Positions 54,712 through 63,595 are shown, numbered from the stretch's first letter. The stretch: 64,000 nt of DNA from PALSA-693 sp963781155 (GCA_963781155.1 CAWAEC010000016.1:124001-188000), one strand, 5' to 3'. Translations and numbers: made by a program. The notes: generated by a model from the letters alone, not told the origin.

Positions 54712-55833
54712 CTACGCGAGCGTGAGCTGGAGGCGCTCCGCAGCCGTCGCGAACTCCTCCATGAAGTCCTGTACCACCCGGGCGGCCGGCTTGACGGTGT
54801 GCAGCAACCCGACGCCTTGCCCCACAAAATAGGTGGCCAGCTGGGTCGCGCCGGAGTGACCGCCGTCGGCGGCCGCGTCCACTCGCCGCAACGCCGGCTC
54901 GCTGATCATCGACTGCAAGGGCATCGGCAGCGGATCGGGCCCATCGGCGCGTTCCCACGCGTCGGTCCAATCCGATCGCAGCTGACGGGCCGGTTTGCCG
55001 GTGCGGCTCCGGGACCGCACCGTATCGCTGGCAGTGGCCTGCAGCATCTTGGCTTTCGTGGCTGCGGCGGTCTCGGCTTCCTCCGTGGTCAGCCATACGC
55101 TGCCCGTCCACACGCCGGCGGCGCCGAGCGCCATCATGGCCGCCATCTGGGCGCCGTCTACGATCCCGCCCGCGGCCAGGACGGGGACCCGGCCCGCGAC
55201 CACCTGGAGCACCTCGGGCAGCAGCACCAGGGTCGAGACCACGCCCGTGTGGCCGCCCGCTTCGCTGCCCTGGGCCACGATCAGATCGACCCCGGCGTTG
55301 AGCTGGCGCACGGCGTGCGCCCTGGCCCCGACCAGAGCCGCCACCGGGACGCCATGGCGCCGGGCCCGCGCCGTCATCGACGCGGGCGGCGTACCGAGTG
55401 CGCTGGCGATGAGTTTGATGGGGTGTGCGAAGGCCACGTCCATCAGGTCCTCGGCGGCTCCAGGTCGGCCCAGGCGGCCGGCGCCGGCCGCCACCATCGA
55501 ATCGCGATCAACGGTCACGCCGTGTGACTCCAACAGTGTGGCCACGAACTCGAGGTGCGTCTCCGGCACCAGGGCGGCCAGGTCGCCGCCGTTCCGGTTC
55601 CCCTCTCGTCCGACGACCTTCTCCGGAACGAGAATGTCGGCTCCGTAGGGCCTTTCCCCCGTGTGCTCGTCGATCCAGGACAACTCGACGTCGAGCTGCT
55701 CGGGACTGTGGCTCGAGGCGCCCAACACCCCGAACCCGCCCGCGTTGGTGACCGCGGCGACCACGTCGCGGCAATGGCTGAAGGCAAGCAGCGGAAAGTC
55801 GATACCGAGCAGCTCGCACACCGGGGACCGCAT
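54712..55833 (-). CDS. Nitronate monooxygenase (2-nitropropane dioxygenase-like)
   Basis: An intact 373-residue FMN-dependent TIM-barrel enzyme. The start MRSPVCELLGIDFPLLAFSH and AAVTNAGGFGVLGASSHSPE match the family. VDLIVAQGSEAGGHTG is the NMO active-site/FMN motif, and VPVLAAGGIVDGAQMAAMMA with LGAAGVWTGSVWL gives the FMN phosphate-binding strands. It oxidises nitronates to carbonyl compounds and may detoxify 3-nitropropionate; some relatives are enoyl-ACP reductases. It lies 22 nt after metF on the same strand, so they are probably co-transcribed, ending at the terminator at 54673-54700. Confidence 0.88.
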   Translation of the reverse strand: MRSPVCELLGIDFPLLAFSHCRDVVAAVTNAGGFGVLGASSHSPEQLDVELSWIDEHTGERPYGADILVPEKVVGREGNRNGGDLAALVPETHLEFVATLLESHGVTVDRDSMVAAGAGRLGRPGAAEDLMDVAFAHPIKLIASALGTPPASMTARARRHGVPVAALVGARAHAVRQLNAGVDLIVAQGSEAGGHTGVVSTLVLLPEVLQVVAGRVPVLAAGGIVDGAQMAAMMALGAAGVWTGSVWLTTEEAETAAATKAKMLQATASDTVRSRSRTGKPARQLRSDWTDAWERADGPDPLPMPLQSMISEPALRRVDAAADGGHSGATQLATYFVGQGVGLLHTVKPAARVVQDFMEEFATAAERLQLTLA

Positions 55834-55855
55834 GGTCGGATCGCCAGCCGGCAGA

Positions 55856-56716
55856 TCAGGTTGCGGGGGCGACGAGGCCCAGGTTGGCGTAGATCTCCCT
55901 CGTGGCCAGCGAACGGTTCAATGTGTAGAAGTGCAGCCCCGGTGCCCCCGCGTCGAGCAGTTGCTGGCAAAGGACGGTGGCCAGCTCGGTGCCGACCCGG
56001 CGGACAGACTCGCTGTCGCCCGCCGCCTCGAGGCGGGCGGCCATGTCGTCCGGCACGGCCGCGCCCATCTCCGCCATGCGCCCGATGGACGTCAGGCTCG
56101 TCACGGGCATGATCCCGGGCACCACGGGCGTCGAGATGCCTCTCGCGGCCAGATCGTCCACCAGGGAGAGGTACTCCTCCACCCGGAAGAAAAACTGGGT
56201 GACCCCGAAGTCCGCCAGGCGCATCTTGGCGGCCAGGTGGTCGCGATCAGAGGCCATGTCGGGCGACCGGGGGTGACCGGCCGGATGGGCCGCCACCCCG
56301 ATGGAGAAACCGCCGATGGCCCGGGCCAGCTCGACCAGCTCCACGGCGTGGCCGAGCTCCCCTTCGGTGGCGTCCGGGTCGGTCGGCGGGTCCCCTCCCA
56401 GGGCCATCAGGTTCTCGACGCCGGCCTTGCGGAACTCGACCAGGATCTCAGCCAGCTCCAGACGGGTATGCGCCACGCAGATCAAATGCGCCATCGGCGT
56501 CAGGGTGGTGGTGCGCAGCATGCCCACGACCAGGTCATGGGTACGTTGACGCGACGACCGCCCGCCCCGGTAGGTGACGGACACGAAGGACGGCCGCAGC
56601 GGCTGCAACGCCAGGAGCGTTTCAACCAAACGGGCGTGCTCGGCGTCACTCTTCGGGGGGAAGAACTCGAACGAGTAGGTCCGCCCCGTGGCGAGAAGGT
56701 CGGCGATCCGGGCCAT
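55856..56716 (-). CDS. metF: 5,10-methylenetetrahydrofolate reductase
   Basis: A 286-residue FAD enzyme reducing methylene-THF to methyl-THF for methionine synthesis. Family marks are YSFEFFPPKSDAEHARLVET (catalytic glutamate), FVSVTYRGG, VENLMALGGDPPTD, FSIGVAAHPAGHP and KMRLADFGVTQFFF. APGLHFYTLNRSLATREIY is the conserved C-terminus. ATG 56716 is used, since upstream in-frame codons overlap the divergent purN promoter and are not conserved. A TACGCT box lies 6 nt before it, so the message is probably leaderless. It is divergent from purN, coupling one-carbon supply and purine synthesis in one small region. Confidence 0.94.
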   Translation of the reverse strand: MARIADLLATGRTYSFEFFPPKSDAEHARLVETLLALQPLRPSFVSVTYRGGRSSRQRTHDLVVGMLRTTTLTPMAHLICVAHTRLELAEILVEFRKAGVENLMALGGDPPTDPDATEGELGHAVELVELARAIGGFSIGVAAHPAGHPRSPDMASDRDHLAAKMRLADFGVTQFFFRVEEYLSLVDDLAARGISTPVVPGIMPVTSLTSIGRMAEMGAAVPDDMAARLEAAGDSESVRRVGTELATVLCQQLLDAGAPGLHFYTLNRSLATREIYANLGLVAPAT

Positions 56717-56728
56717 GACGAAAGCGTA
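56717..56728 (-). promoter_or_regulatory. -10 element of metF, probable leaderless start
   Basis: TACGCT (56723-56728, minus strand) is followed by 6 nt and the ATG of metF. It fits TAnnnT-N6-start. Confidence 0.45.
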
Positions 56729-56755
56729 GGGCCAAGAAAGCCGCGGCGCGGCGGC

Positions 56756-56767
56756 TACCGTCTTCCT
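56756..56767 (+). promoter_or_regulatory. -10 element of purN, probable leaderless start
   Basis: TACCGT (56756-56761) is followed by CTTCCT and the GTG of purN, the same TAnnnT-N6-start pattern as metF. The two promoters share a 51-bp gap. Confidence 0.45.
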
Positions 56768-57349
56768 GTGATTCCCCCGCAACCCCGGCTCGGGGTTCTG
56801 GCGTCAGGTACCGGAACGATCCTGGCCGCCATCCTGGAGGCCGGCCTCGACGTCGATGCGGTCGTCGTCGACCGTCCCTGTGCGGCCGTCGAGCTGGCTG
56901 ACGCCGCCGGTGTGGCGGTCGAGATTGTGGAGCGGGAGAGCTTCGGGCCCAACTTCGACCGGACCGCCTACACCCATCGGGTCATCGACGCGTTGAAACG
57001 ACATCAGGTCGACGTCGTCGCCATGGCCGGTTTCGGCACCATCCTCGCCGGCGACATGTTCGCCGTCTATCCGGGTCGCATCCTCAACACCCATCCGGCC
57101 CTGCTGCCCGCGTTCAAAGGCTGGCACGCGGTCCGCGATGCACTGGAGGCCGGCGTCAAAGTCACCGGCTGCACCGTCCACGTGGCGACGGAGACGGTGG
57201 ATGAAGGGCCAATCCTGGCGCAAGAGGCCGTGCTGGTTGCGCCGGGTGATACCGAAACGACCCTCCACGAGCGAATCAAGTCCGTAGAACGCCGGCTGTA
57301 CCCCGAAACCATCCGGGTCTTTTTGCAAACACAAGGAGCCGCCCCATGA
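56768..57349 (+). CDS. purN: Phosphoribosylglycinamide formyltransferase
   Basis: A 193-residue enzyme transferring formyl from 10-formyl-THF to GAR in purine synthesis. It has the start LGVLASGTGTILAAILEAG, the catalytic NTHPALLPAFKG (Asn and His) and TGCTVHVATETVDEGPIL, with the family aspartate before EGP. The family's usual GSN near the start is GTG here (ASGTGT), a mild variation. The GTG start at 56768 is chosen because it sits 6 nt from a -10 box; longer in-frame extensions are the antisense of metF. The stop overlaps the purH start as ATGA, so the two are translated together. Confidence 0.92.
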   Translation: MIPPQPRLGVLASGTGTILAAILEAGLDVDAVVVDRPCAAVELADAAGVAVEIVERESFGPNFDRTAYTHRVIDALKRHQVDVVAMAGFGTILAGDMFAVYPGRILNTHPALLPAFKGWHAVRDALEAGVKVTGCTVHVATETVDEGPILAQEAVLVAPGDTETTLHERIKSVERRLYPETIRVFLQTQGAAP

Positions 57350-58851
57350 GGGTCCTGCTGTCCGTATACGACAAAACCGGTCTGGAGGACTTCGCCCGCG
57401 GCCTGGCCGACCTCGGTCACGAGCTGATTGCCAGCGGGGGCACGGCCGCCGCCCTCGAACTCGCCGGGATCCCGCACGTCACGGTGGAGTCGGTCACCGG
57501 TGCCGCGGAGATGCTCGGCGGCCGCGTCAAGACCCTCCATCCCCGCCTGCACGGCGGCATCCTGGCCGACCTGTCGAAGCCGGATCACGTCGACGACCTC
57601 GAACGCGAGAGCATCCCGCCGATAGGGCTTGTTGTTTGCAACCTGTACCCGTTCGCCACCGATCCCTCCATCGAGCTCATCGACGTGGGCGGGCCCACGA
57701 TGGTTCGCGCCGCCGCCAAAAACTGGGCCCACGTCGGTTCGGTCGTCGATCCGGGCCTCTACGGCGAGGTGCTCGACGAACTGCGCCGCGACGGGGCGCT
57801 GTCTGACCACCTGCGCCGCCGGCTGGCCGCGGCCGCGTTTGCTCACACCGCCGCATACGACGCGGCCATCGCCAACTGGTTCGCGGCCGGCGACGGCGAA
57901 CTCCCGGAAACACTGCACCTCTCGCTCGAGAAGGCCCAAATGCTCCGCTACGGAGAGAACCCCCACCAGCGGGGCGCTCGCTATCGCCAGACCGGCCAGC
58001 ACAGCTGGTGGGACGACGTGGTCCAGCACGGGGGGTTAGAGCTGTCGTACCTCAACCTGTACGACGCCGACGCAGCCTGGCGACTCGTACACGAACTGGC
58101 CGATCTGGGTCCGGCTGCTGCCGTCGTGGTCAAGCACGCCAATCCCTGCGGCGCGGCCGTCGCCGCGGACACGCTGACCTCCTACGACCGCGCCTTCGAG
58201 TGCGACCCCATGTCCGCGTTCGGGGGGATTGTGGCACTGAGCGGCCCGGTCACCGAGACGGTCGCGGCCGACATGGTCGCCAACGCCCGAGCCGACGTGG
58301 TCATCGCACCCTCCTACGATGCCGCCGCGCTGGAGCTGTTCGGGGCCAAACGCAAGAACATGCGGGTGCTGGCCGCTCCCCCACCCGAGAACGACCGGTG
58401 GCACCTGCGCCAGATCAGCGGGGCCTTTCTGTTGCAGGACCCCTATCGTTTTGCCACCGGCCGCGACGAGTGGCGGGTGGTCACGGCCGCCCAACCCACG
58501 CAGGAGCAGTGGCGAGACGTGGAACTGGCCTGGCGGGTCTGCGCAGCTGTCAAGTCCAACGCCATCGTGCTGGCCGCCGGCGGCATGGCCGTCGGAATCG
58601 GTGGCGGCCAGCAGAACCGGGTCACACCCGGCGAGATTGCGACGGCTCGGGCCGCCGGACGAGCCAAAGGGGGAGCGGCAGCGAGCGACGCCTTCTTTCC
58701 GTTTCGGGACGGCCTGGACGCGGTCGCCGGCGCGGGTGTGGCGGCCGTGATCCAGCCGGGAGGATCGGTACGCGACGAGGAGGTCATCGCCGCGGCCAAC
58801 GAGCACGGGCTGGTCATGGTCTTCACCGGGGAAAGGCAGTTCCAGCATTGA
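57346..58851 (+). CDS. purH: AICAR formyltransferase / IMP cyclohydrolase
   Basis: An intact 501-residue bifunctional enzyme for the last two steps of IMP synthesis. The IMP cyclohydrolase part has LLSVYDKTGLEDFARGLADL, GGRVKTLHPRLHGGIL and the NLYPF motif. The AICAR formyltransferase part has LRYGENPHQRGARY, VVKHANPCGAAVA and AVKSNAIVLAAGGMAVGIGG. C-terminal DAFFPFRDGLDAVAGAGVAA and IQPGGSVRDEEVIAAANEHG complete it. It overlaps purN by 4 nt and folD by 4 nt. Confidence 0.97.
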   Translation: MRVLLSVYDKTGLEDFARGLADLGHELIASGGTAAALELAGIPHVTVESVTGAAEMLGGRVKTLHPRLHGGILADLSKPDHVDDLERESIPPIGLVVCNLYPFATDPSIELIDVGGPTMVRAAAKNWAHVGSVVDPGLYGEVLDELRRDGALSDHLRRRLAAAAFAHTAAYDAAIANWFAAGDGELPETLHLSLEKAQMLRYGENPHQRGARYRQTGQHSWWDDVVQHGGLELSYLNLYDADAAWRLVHELADLGPAAAVVVKHANPCGAAVAADTLTSYDRAFECDPMSAFGGIVALSGPVTETVAADMVANARADVVIAPSYDAAALELFGAKRKNMRVLAAPPPENDRWHLRQISGAFLLQDPYRFATGRDEWRVVTAAQPTQEQWRDVELAWRVCAAVKSNAIVLAAGGMAVGIGGGQQNRVTPGEIATARAAGRAKGGAAASDAFFPFRDGLDAVAGAGVAAVIQPGGSVRDEEVIAAANEHGLVMVFTGERQFQH

Positions 58852-59708
58852 CCGCGACCCTGATGCCCGGCGCTCCGGTCGCCGACGCCGTCTTCGCCGA
58901 GGTAACCGAACGGGTTGCCAAGCTGGCCGCGGCCGGGCGGAGCGTGGGCCTGGCCACCGTGCTGGTGGGTGACGACCCGGCCAGCGCCGGCTACGTGGCC
59001 AAAAAGCACGAGGCGTGCGAGCGCTGCGGGATGGTGTCGATCGACGTGCGCATCTCGGCCGACTCCACTCAGGGGGACCTGCTGGCTGCGGTCGCCCAGC
59101 TCAATGCCGACCCGGCGGTGGACGGCTACCTCATCCAGCATCCTGTTCCTGCTGGCTTCGACTTCAACGAGGCGGTCTCGGCGATCGACCCGGCCAAGGA
59201 CGCCGACGGCCTGCACCCCACCAACCTCGGTCTGCTGGCGCTCGGCGAGCCTGGCGCGCCCCGGCCCTGCACGCCCCTCGGCATTCAGGCCATGCTGCTG
59301 CATTACGAGATCCCGGTCGCCGGCCGCCGGGTGGTCATCGTGGGGAGGGGGCCGACGCTCGGCCGACCCTTGTCGTTGTTGCTGTCGCTCAAGGAGCCTG
59401 GCGCCAATGCGGCCGTGACCGTCGTCCACACCGGGGTGCCGGATTGGCCGGAGATGACCCGTGCCGCCGACATCGTCGTCGGGGCGGCCGGCGTCCCCTC
59501 CATGATCATCCCCGATGTGATCAGGCCGGGCGCGGTCGTCATCGGCGGCGGCCTTACGTGGGAGGGTCGCAAGGCCCGCTCCGACGTGGACGAGTCCTGC
59601 GCGGCGGTGGCGGGGTGGATCACGCCCCGTCTGGGTGGGGTGGGAGTGACCACGGTCGCCATGCTGCTCCGCAACACGGTGGCTGCGGCTGAGCGGCGGG
59701 CCGCCTAG
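58848..59708 (+). CDS. folD: Methylene-THF dehydrogenase / methenyl-THF cyclohydrolase
   Basis: A 286-residue enzyme interconverting methylene- and 10-formyl-THF, the donor used by PurN and PurH upstream. VGLATVLVGDDPASAGYVAK with its catalytic lysine region, DGYLIQHPVPAG, DGLHPTNLGLLALG and VVIVGRGPTLGRP (NADP-binding) are diagnostic. The TTG at 58848 overlaps the purH stop (TTGA); ATG 58863 in the same frame is an equally plausible start. Family members usually have PxxPxG in the DGYLIQHPVP segment; it is present in variant form. It ends 5 nt before a long hairpin. Confidence 0.93.
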   Translation: MTATLMPGAPVADAVFAEVTERVAKLAAAGRSVGLATVLVGDDPASAGYVAKKHEACERCGMVSIDVRISADSTQGDLLAAVAQLNADPAVDGYLIQHPVPAGFDFNEAVSAIDPAKDADGLHPTNLGLLALGEPGAPRPCTPLGIQAMLLHYEIPVAGRRVVIVGRGPTLGRPLSLLLSLKEPGANAAVTVVHTGVPDWPEMTRAADIVVGAAGVPSMIIPDVIRPGAVVIGGGLTWEGRKARSDVDESCAAVAGWITPRLGGVGVTTVAMLLRNTVAAAERRAA

Positions 59709-59712
59709 GTCG

Positions 59713-59755
59713 GGCGCCGGACCGGGTGCGGAGATTCCGCACCCGGTCCGGCGCC
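59713..59755. terminator. Perfect 19-bp hairpin between convergent folD and sucD
   Basis: 59713-59731 pairs perfectly with 59737-59755 around a 5-nt AGATT loop. It fills the 55-bp gap between the two stops. There is no U-tract, but the stem would serve both strands. Confidence 0.8.
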
Positions 59756-59763
59756 GCCTCCTC

Positions 59764-60648
59764 CTAGAGGGCGCGCACCACCTCCGCCATCTGCTCTCCG
59801 GCCTCTGTCGGGTTGTTGACGACGTGGGCGCCCGCCTCGGCCAGGGCCGCCATCTTGGCCTGCGCGGTGCCCTGGGAGCCGGAAATGATGGCGCCCGCAT
59901 GGCCCATCTTTTTCCCCGGAGGGGCGGTGACACCGGCGATGTAGGCGACGACCGGTTTCGTCACCTCGGCAGCGATGAAAGCGGCCGCCTTCTCCTCCTC
60001 CGACCCGCCGATTTCACCAAACATGGAGATCGCCAGCGTGTCCGGGTCGGCCTGGAACGCGGCCAGGCAGTCGACGAAACTCGTCCCGGGCACCGGATCC
60101 CCTCCGATGCCCACGCAGGTCGTGACCCCGACACCGAGCTGCTTCAGCTCGTAGAGGGCCTGGTAGGTGAGTGTGCCCGAACGGCTCACGATACCCACTG
60201 GACCGCCCGGCAGGGCGATCTCCCCGGCCGTGATCCCGATATTGCACTGGCCGGGACTGATAATCCCGGGGCAGTTCGGGCCGAGCAGGCGGGTCCCGGG
60301 ATATTGGTCCACGAGCGTGTTGAAGACACGAGCCTCGTCGTGAGCGGGGATCCCCTCCGTGATGCACACCACAAACGGCACGCCTGCTTCGGCTGCCTCC
60401 AGAATGGCCCCCGCGGCCCCGCGCGGCGGAACCGACACAAAACTCGCGTTGGCCTGGGTGGCCTCCACGGCCTCGGCCACGGTGTCGAACACAGGAATGC
60501 CCTCCACGTCCTGACCGCCCTTGCCGGGAGTGACGCCTGCCACCACCTTGGTGCCGTAGGCCCGATTGCGCAGGCCGTGGAAGCGGCCCTGTCCGCCGGT
60601 CAGACCCTGCACGATAACCTTGGTGCTTTCGTCCACGAAGATCGCCAT
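59764..60648 (-). CDS. sucD: Succinyl-CoA ligase alpha subunit
   Basis: An intact 294-residue subunit of succinyl-CoA synthetase (TCA cycle, substrate-level phosphorylation). STKVIVQGLTGGQGRFHGLR starts the CoA-binding domain. RLLGPNCPGIISPGQCNIGI and GGPVGIVSRSGTLTYQALYE follow, and KKMGHAGAIISGSQGTAQAK contains the phosphorylated histidine. The ATG abuts the sucC stop (TAA then ATG), so translation is coupled. It pairs with sucC directly upstream. Confidence 0.97.
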   Translation of the reverse strand: MAIFVDESTKVIVQGLTGGQGRFHGLRNRAYGTKVVAGVTPGKGGQDVEGIPVFDTVAEAVEATQANASFVSVPPRGAAGAILEAAEAGVPFVVCITEGIPAHDEARVFNTLVDQYPGTRLLGPNCPGIISPGQCNIGITAGEIALPGGPVGIVSRSGTLTYQALYELKQLGVGVTTCVGIGGDPVPGTSFVDCLAAFQADPDTLAISMFGEIGGSEEEKAAAFIAAEVTKPVVAYIAGVTAPPGKKMGHAGAIISGSQGTAQAKMAALAEAGAHVVNNPTEAGEQMAEVVRAL

Positions 60649-61812
60649 TTAGACGGCACCTCCCGCCAGAGCGGCGTCCGCGAGCTCGACGGCCTTGCGG
60701 GCGGCGTCCAGCATGGTGGGTGAGGAGATCACCCGGTCCGATTCCACTGTCTTCAAGATGGTGCGGCCCTCCTCCGCGTTGGTTCCGTCCAGGCGGATCA
60801 CCATGGGACCCGAGATGGTCACTCGGTCCAGGGCTTGCACGATCCCGTTGGCGACTTCCTCGCCCCGGGTGATCCCACCGAAGATGTTGATGAATATGGA
60901 CCGGACATTGGGGTCGGAGTTGATGACCTCCAGCGCGTTGGCCATGACCTCGGCATTCGCGCCCCCACCAATGTCGAGGAAGTTGGCCGGTGAACCGCCA
61001 ACCTGGTTGACGACGTCACAGGTGCTCATGGCCAGGCCGGCCCCATTGGCGATGATCCCGACGTAGCCGTCCAGTCCCACGTACTGCAGCCCTTTCGAAC
61101 GGGCCAGCCGTTCCCGTTCGTCATACTCGTCGATGTCGCGGAACGCGTCCCACTCCGGATGACGAAAGGCGGCGTTGTCGTCCAGGGTCACTTTGGCGTC
61201 GAGGGCGTGAACCTGCCCGGCCGGGGTGAGGATCAAGGGATTGATCTCGACCAGGTCGGCGTCGCCGTCGACATAACAGCGGTAGAGCTGCAACAGGATG
61301 GCGACGGCTCCCTCCCGGGCCTCCGGGTCCAGCCCGGCCCCATCGACCAGATCCCGCGCGTCGGCCTCGTCGAAACCGACCGACGGGTCGACGTGCAGGC
61401 GGGCGATGGCATCGGGATCCTCCTCCGCCACCATCTCGATCTCCACGCCGCCACGGGCGGACACCATGGCCAGGTATTTCTTTGCCGCCCGGTCCAGGGT
61501 GAAGCTGGCGTAGTACTCCCGGACGATGTCGGATGCGTGCTCGACCCACAGCCGGTGGACCACGTGGCCCTTGATGTCGAGCCCGAGGATGTTGCCCGCG
61601 TGGAAACGGACCTCATCGTCGTCGTTAGCCAGCTTGACCCCGCCCGCCTTGCCCCGCCCGCCGACCTGGACCTGGGCCTTCACGACCACGGGATAGCCAA
61701 CCTTGTCTGCTACCGCCACCGCCTCGTCGACGGTATCGGCCACTCCGCCAGCCGAAACCGGGATGCCGTAACGGGCGAAATACTGCTTGCCCTGGTACTC
61801 GAACAGATCCAC
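60649..61812 (-). CDS. sucC: Succinyl-CoA ligase beta subunit
   Basis: An intact 387-residue ATP-grasp subunit. MDLFEYQGKQYFARYGIPVS, VVVKAQVQVGGRGKAGGVKL (nucleotide binding), VEINPLILTPAGQVHALDAK and ANFLDIGGGANAEVMANALE are diagnostic. IFINIFGGITRGEEVANGIV forms the C-terminal CoA-ligase domain. The start is GTG, with AGAGGAG about 6 nt upstream. The downstream sucD is directly adjacent. Confidence 0.97.
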   Translation of the reverse strand: MDLFEYQGKQYFARYGIPVSAGGVADTVDEAVAVADKVGYPVVVKAQVQVGGRGKAGGVKLANDDDEVRFHAGNILGLDIKGHVVHRLWVEHASDIVREYYASFTLDRAAKKYLAMVSARGGVEIEMVAEEDPDAIARLHVDPSVGFDEADARDLVDGAGLDPEAREGAVAILLQLYRCYVDGDADLVEINPLILTPAGQVHALDAKVTLDDNAAFRHPEWDAFRDIDEYDERERLARSKGLQYVGLDGYVGIIANGAGLAMSTCDVVNQVGGSPANFLDIGGGANAEVMANALEVINSDPNVRSIFINIFGGITRGEEVANGIVQALDRVTISGPMVIRLDGTNAEEGRTILKTVESDRVISSPTMLDAARKAVELADAALAGGAV

Positions 61813-61876
61813 GCTCGCTCCTCTGTGTGTCCGTGTGTCGTGTTTCGGTGTGCCGTAGACGGAAAAAGTGGCGCCG

Positions 61877-62284
61877 CTACGCCATTTCTCGCTGATCCAA
61901 CGCCTGCTCCAACCACGCGGTGATCTCGTGCAGAGGAGCCCCCGGGGTGAAGATTTCCGCCACCCCCGCCCGCTTGAGTTCGGAAATATCCGTCTCCGGG
62001 ATGATCCCGCCGGCGAAGAGGAGCACGTCTCCAGCGCCCTCCGTCCCGAGTTCGTCGATGATGCGCGGGAAAAGTGTCATGTGGGCCCCGGACAGGATCG
62101 ACAGGCCGACGGCGTCGGCGTCCTCCTGGATCACGGTGGCGACGATCTGCTCCGGCGTCTGGTGCAACCCGGTGTAGATCACCTCGAACCCCGCCTCGCG
62201 CAGCGCACGAGCGATGACCCGGGCGCCACGGTCGTGCCCGTCGAGGCCTGGTTTGGCCACTACCACCCGGTAGGTGCGCTCCAT
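61877..62284 (-). CDS. Cobalamin (B12)-binding domain protein, methylmalonyl-CoA mutase C-terminal-like
   Basis: A 135-residue stand-alone B12-binding domain. RVVVAKPGLDGHDRGARVIA carries the DxHxxG cobalamin-binding motif. GLSILSGAHMTLFPRIIDEL and VLLFAGGIIPETDISELKRA complete the Rossmann-like fold, and the end GVAEIFTPGAPLHEITAWLE matches the mutase small domain. It would pair with a separate catalytic subunit (methylmalonyl- or isobutyryl-type mutase) encoded elsewhere. The ATG at 62284 is chosen because GGAG lies just upstream and the domain begins there. It is separated from yjbQ by 95 nt with no gene. Confidence 0.9.
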   Translation of the reverse strand: MERTYRVVVAKPGLDGHDRGARVIARALREAGFEVIYTGLHQTPEQIVATVIQEDADAVGLSILSGAHMTLFPRIIDELGTEGAGDVLLFAGGIIPETDISELKRAGVAEIFTPGAPLHEITAWLEQALDQREMA

Positions 62285-62379
62285 CGGCTCCGATACTCGC
62301 AGGTCCGGGCGCCGCCCGGCCAACCCGGTCGCACGGTGGAACTGGTGGAACTGGTCGGACAGCGTTGTTGTTCGCCGGG

Positions 62380-62781
62380 TCAACCCGCAACGAACGAGAG
62401 GCGCACCCGGCGGTCCGGGTTGTCGACATTCGTGTCGACCAGGACCACCCGCTGCCACGTCCCGAGCGCCGGCCGGCCGCTCAGGACGGGGAGCACGAGC
62501 GATGGCGACACGAACACCGGCAGCAAGTGATCGGCGCCATGACCGCTCGACCCGTGACGGTGGCGATAGGGACGCTCCCGGGGCAACAACTGGGCCAGCG
62601 TCGCCTCGAGATCGGCTTCAGAACCTGATCCCAGTTCCATGAGCGCCAGGCCGGCAGTCGCGTGCGGGGCGAAGACGGAGCACAGCCCGTCCCCTCGGCC
62701 CCGGCAGAAGGCCGCGACATCATCGGTCAGGTCACCCACTTGGCGGCGGGACATGTCGACACGGATGAGAGCGCTGTCCAT
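62380..62781 (-). CDS. YjbQ family protein (UPF0047)
   Basis: An intact 133-residue protein. CSVFAPHATAGLALMELGSG and SGHGADHLLPVFVSPSLVLP give the conserved histidines of the family, and LGTWQRVVLVDTNVDNPDRR the conserved C-terminus. E. coli YjbQ can rescue thiamine auxotrophs in vitro; its real role is unclear. It lies 19 nt after the aldolase-like gene on the same strand. Confidence 0.88.
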   Translation of the reverse strand: MDSALIRVDMSRRQVGDLTDDVAAFCRGRGDGLCSVFAPHATAGLALMELGSGSEADLEATLAQLLPRERPYRHRHGSSGHGADHLLPVFVSPSLVLPVLSGRPALGTWQRVVLVDTNVDNPDRRVRLSFVAG

Positions 62782-62800
62782 GGGCCGGTCCGGTGGGCGC

Positions 62801-63583
62801 TCAATCCAGCAGGTCCGGCTGTTCCTCCACGATCAGGTCGTACAGCGGCTGGAACGTGTACCAGCCCGCCACCGCCGTCCCCGTGATCGAATAGGCCTGC
62901 TTCGCGGCGGCGTCGTCGATCAGGATCGGGGTGCCGGCTGCCTCGGCCATCAACTGGACCTGGCAACAGCGCTCCATCCGTATGAACCACCAGGCCGCCT
63001 CGTCCACCGACTGCCCCACGGTCAACAGCCCATGGTTCTGGAGGATCACGGCCTTGTTGCTGCCCAGAGCGGTGGCGATGTTGCCGCCCTCCTCGGTATC
63101 GAGGACGACACCGTTGAAACCCTGATACACGGCGTGATCCTGGTAGAAGTCGCAGGCGTCCTGAGTGATCGGATCCAGCAGCCGGCCGAGCGACGACCAG
63201 GCCTTGCCGTGCAACGAGTGCGAGTGGGCGGCCGCAGCGACATCAGGGCGGGCCCGATGGATCTGGGAGTGGATGGCGAAGGCGGCGGGATTGACGATGC
63301 GGTCACCCTCGACGACCTCGCCGGCGTGATTGACGAGGAGAAGATCGGAAACCTTCATCTTGGCGAAGGGCAGGCCCAGCGGGTTCACCCAGAAATGGTC
63401 GGTCCGCTCCGGATCCCGGGCCGTGATGTGGCCGGCAATGCCCTCGTCGTAGCCGTATTTGGCGAAAAGACGGAACGCCGCGGCCAGCCGCTTCTTCCGG
63501 TGCAGCCGCTCTTCGGCTGCGGTCGCCGCCCCCGACCAGGGGTAGGTCTCGCTCGCTACCGGGAATGCGGCTAACTCGGTCAT
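62801..63583 (-). CDS. Class II aldolase/adducin family protein
   Basis: An intact 260-residue protein with the zinc-binding histidines AAAHSHSLHGKAW and LQNHGLLTVGQSVDEAAWWF, and LFAKYGYDEGIAGHITARDP at the start, as in fuculose-phosphate aldolase and adducin heads. Members cleave or decarboxylate sugar-phosphate-like substrates; the actual one is unknown. A TAGCCT box lies 6 nt before the ATG, suggesting a leaderless transcript. It is divergent from nothing visible and follows the pcrA/uvrD-type gene by 46 nt on the same strand. Confidence 0.88.
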   Translation of the reverse strand: MTELAAFPVASETYPWSGAATAAEERLHRKKRLAAAFRLFAKYGYDEGIAGHITARDPERTDHFWVNPLGLPFAKMKVSDLLLVNHAGEVVEGDRIVNPAAFAIHSQIHRARPDVAAAAHSHSLHGKAWSSLGRLLDPITQDACDFYQDHAVYQGFNGVVLDTEEGGNIATALGSNKAVILQNHGLLTVGQSVDEAAWWFIRMERCCQVQLMAEAAGTPILIDDAAAKQAYSITGTAVAGWYTFQPLYDLIVEEQPDLLD

Positions 63584-63595
63584 GCTTCCAGGCTA
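63584..63595 (-). promoter_or_regulatory. -10 element of the class II aldolase gene, probable leaderless start
   Basis: TAGCCT (63590-63595, minus strand) is followed by GGAAGC and the ATG at 63583, fitting TAnnnT-N6-start. GGAAG could also act as a weak ribosome site. Confidence 0.35.

Noticed and set aside
62285..62379. N-terminal extension of the B12-binding protein to 62458
   Set aside because: The added residues are Arg/Pro-rich, overlap yjbQ, and precede a well-placed GGAG and ATG at 62284.
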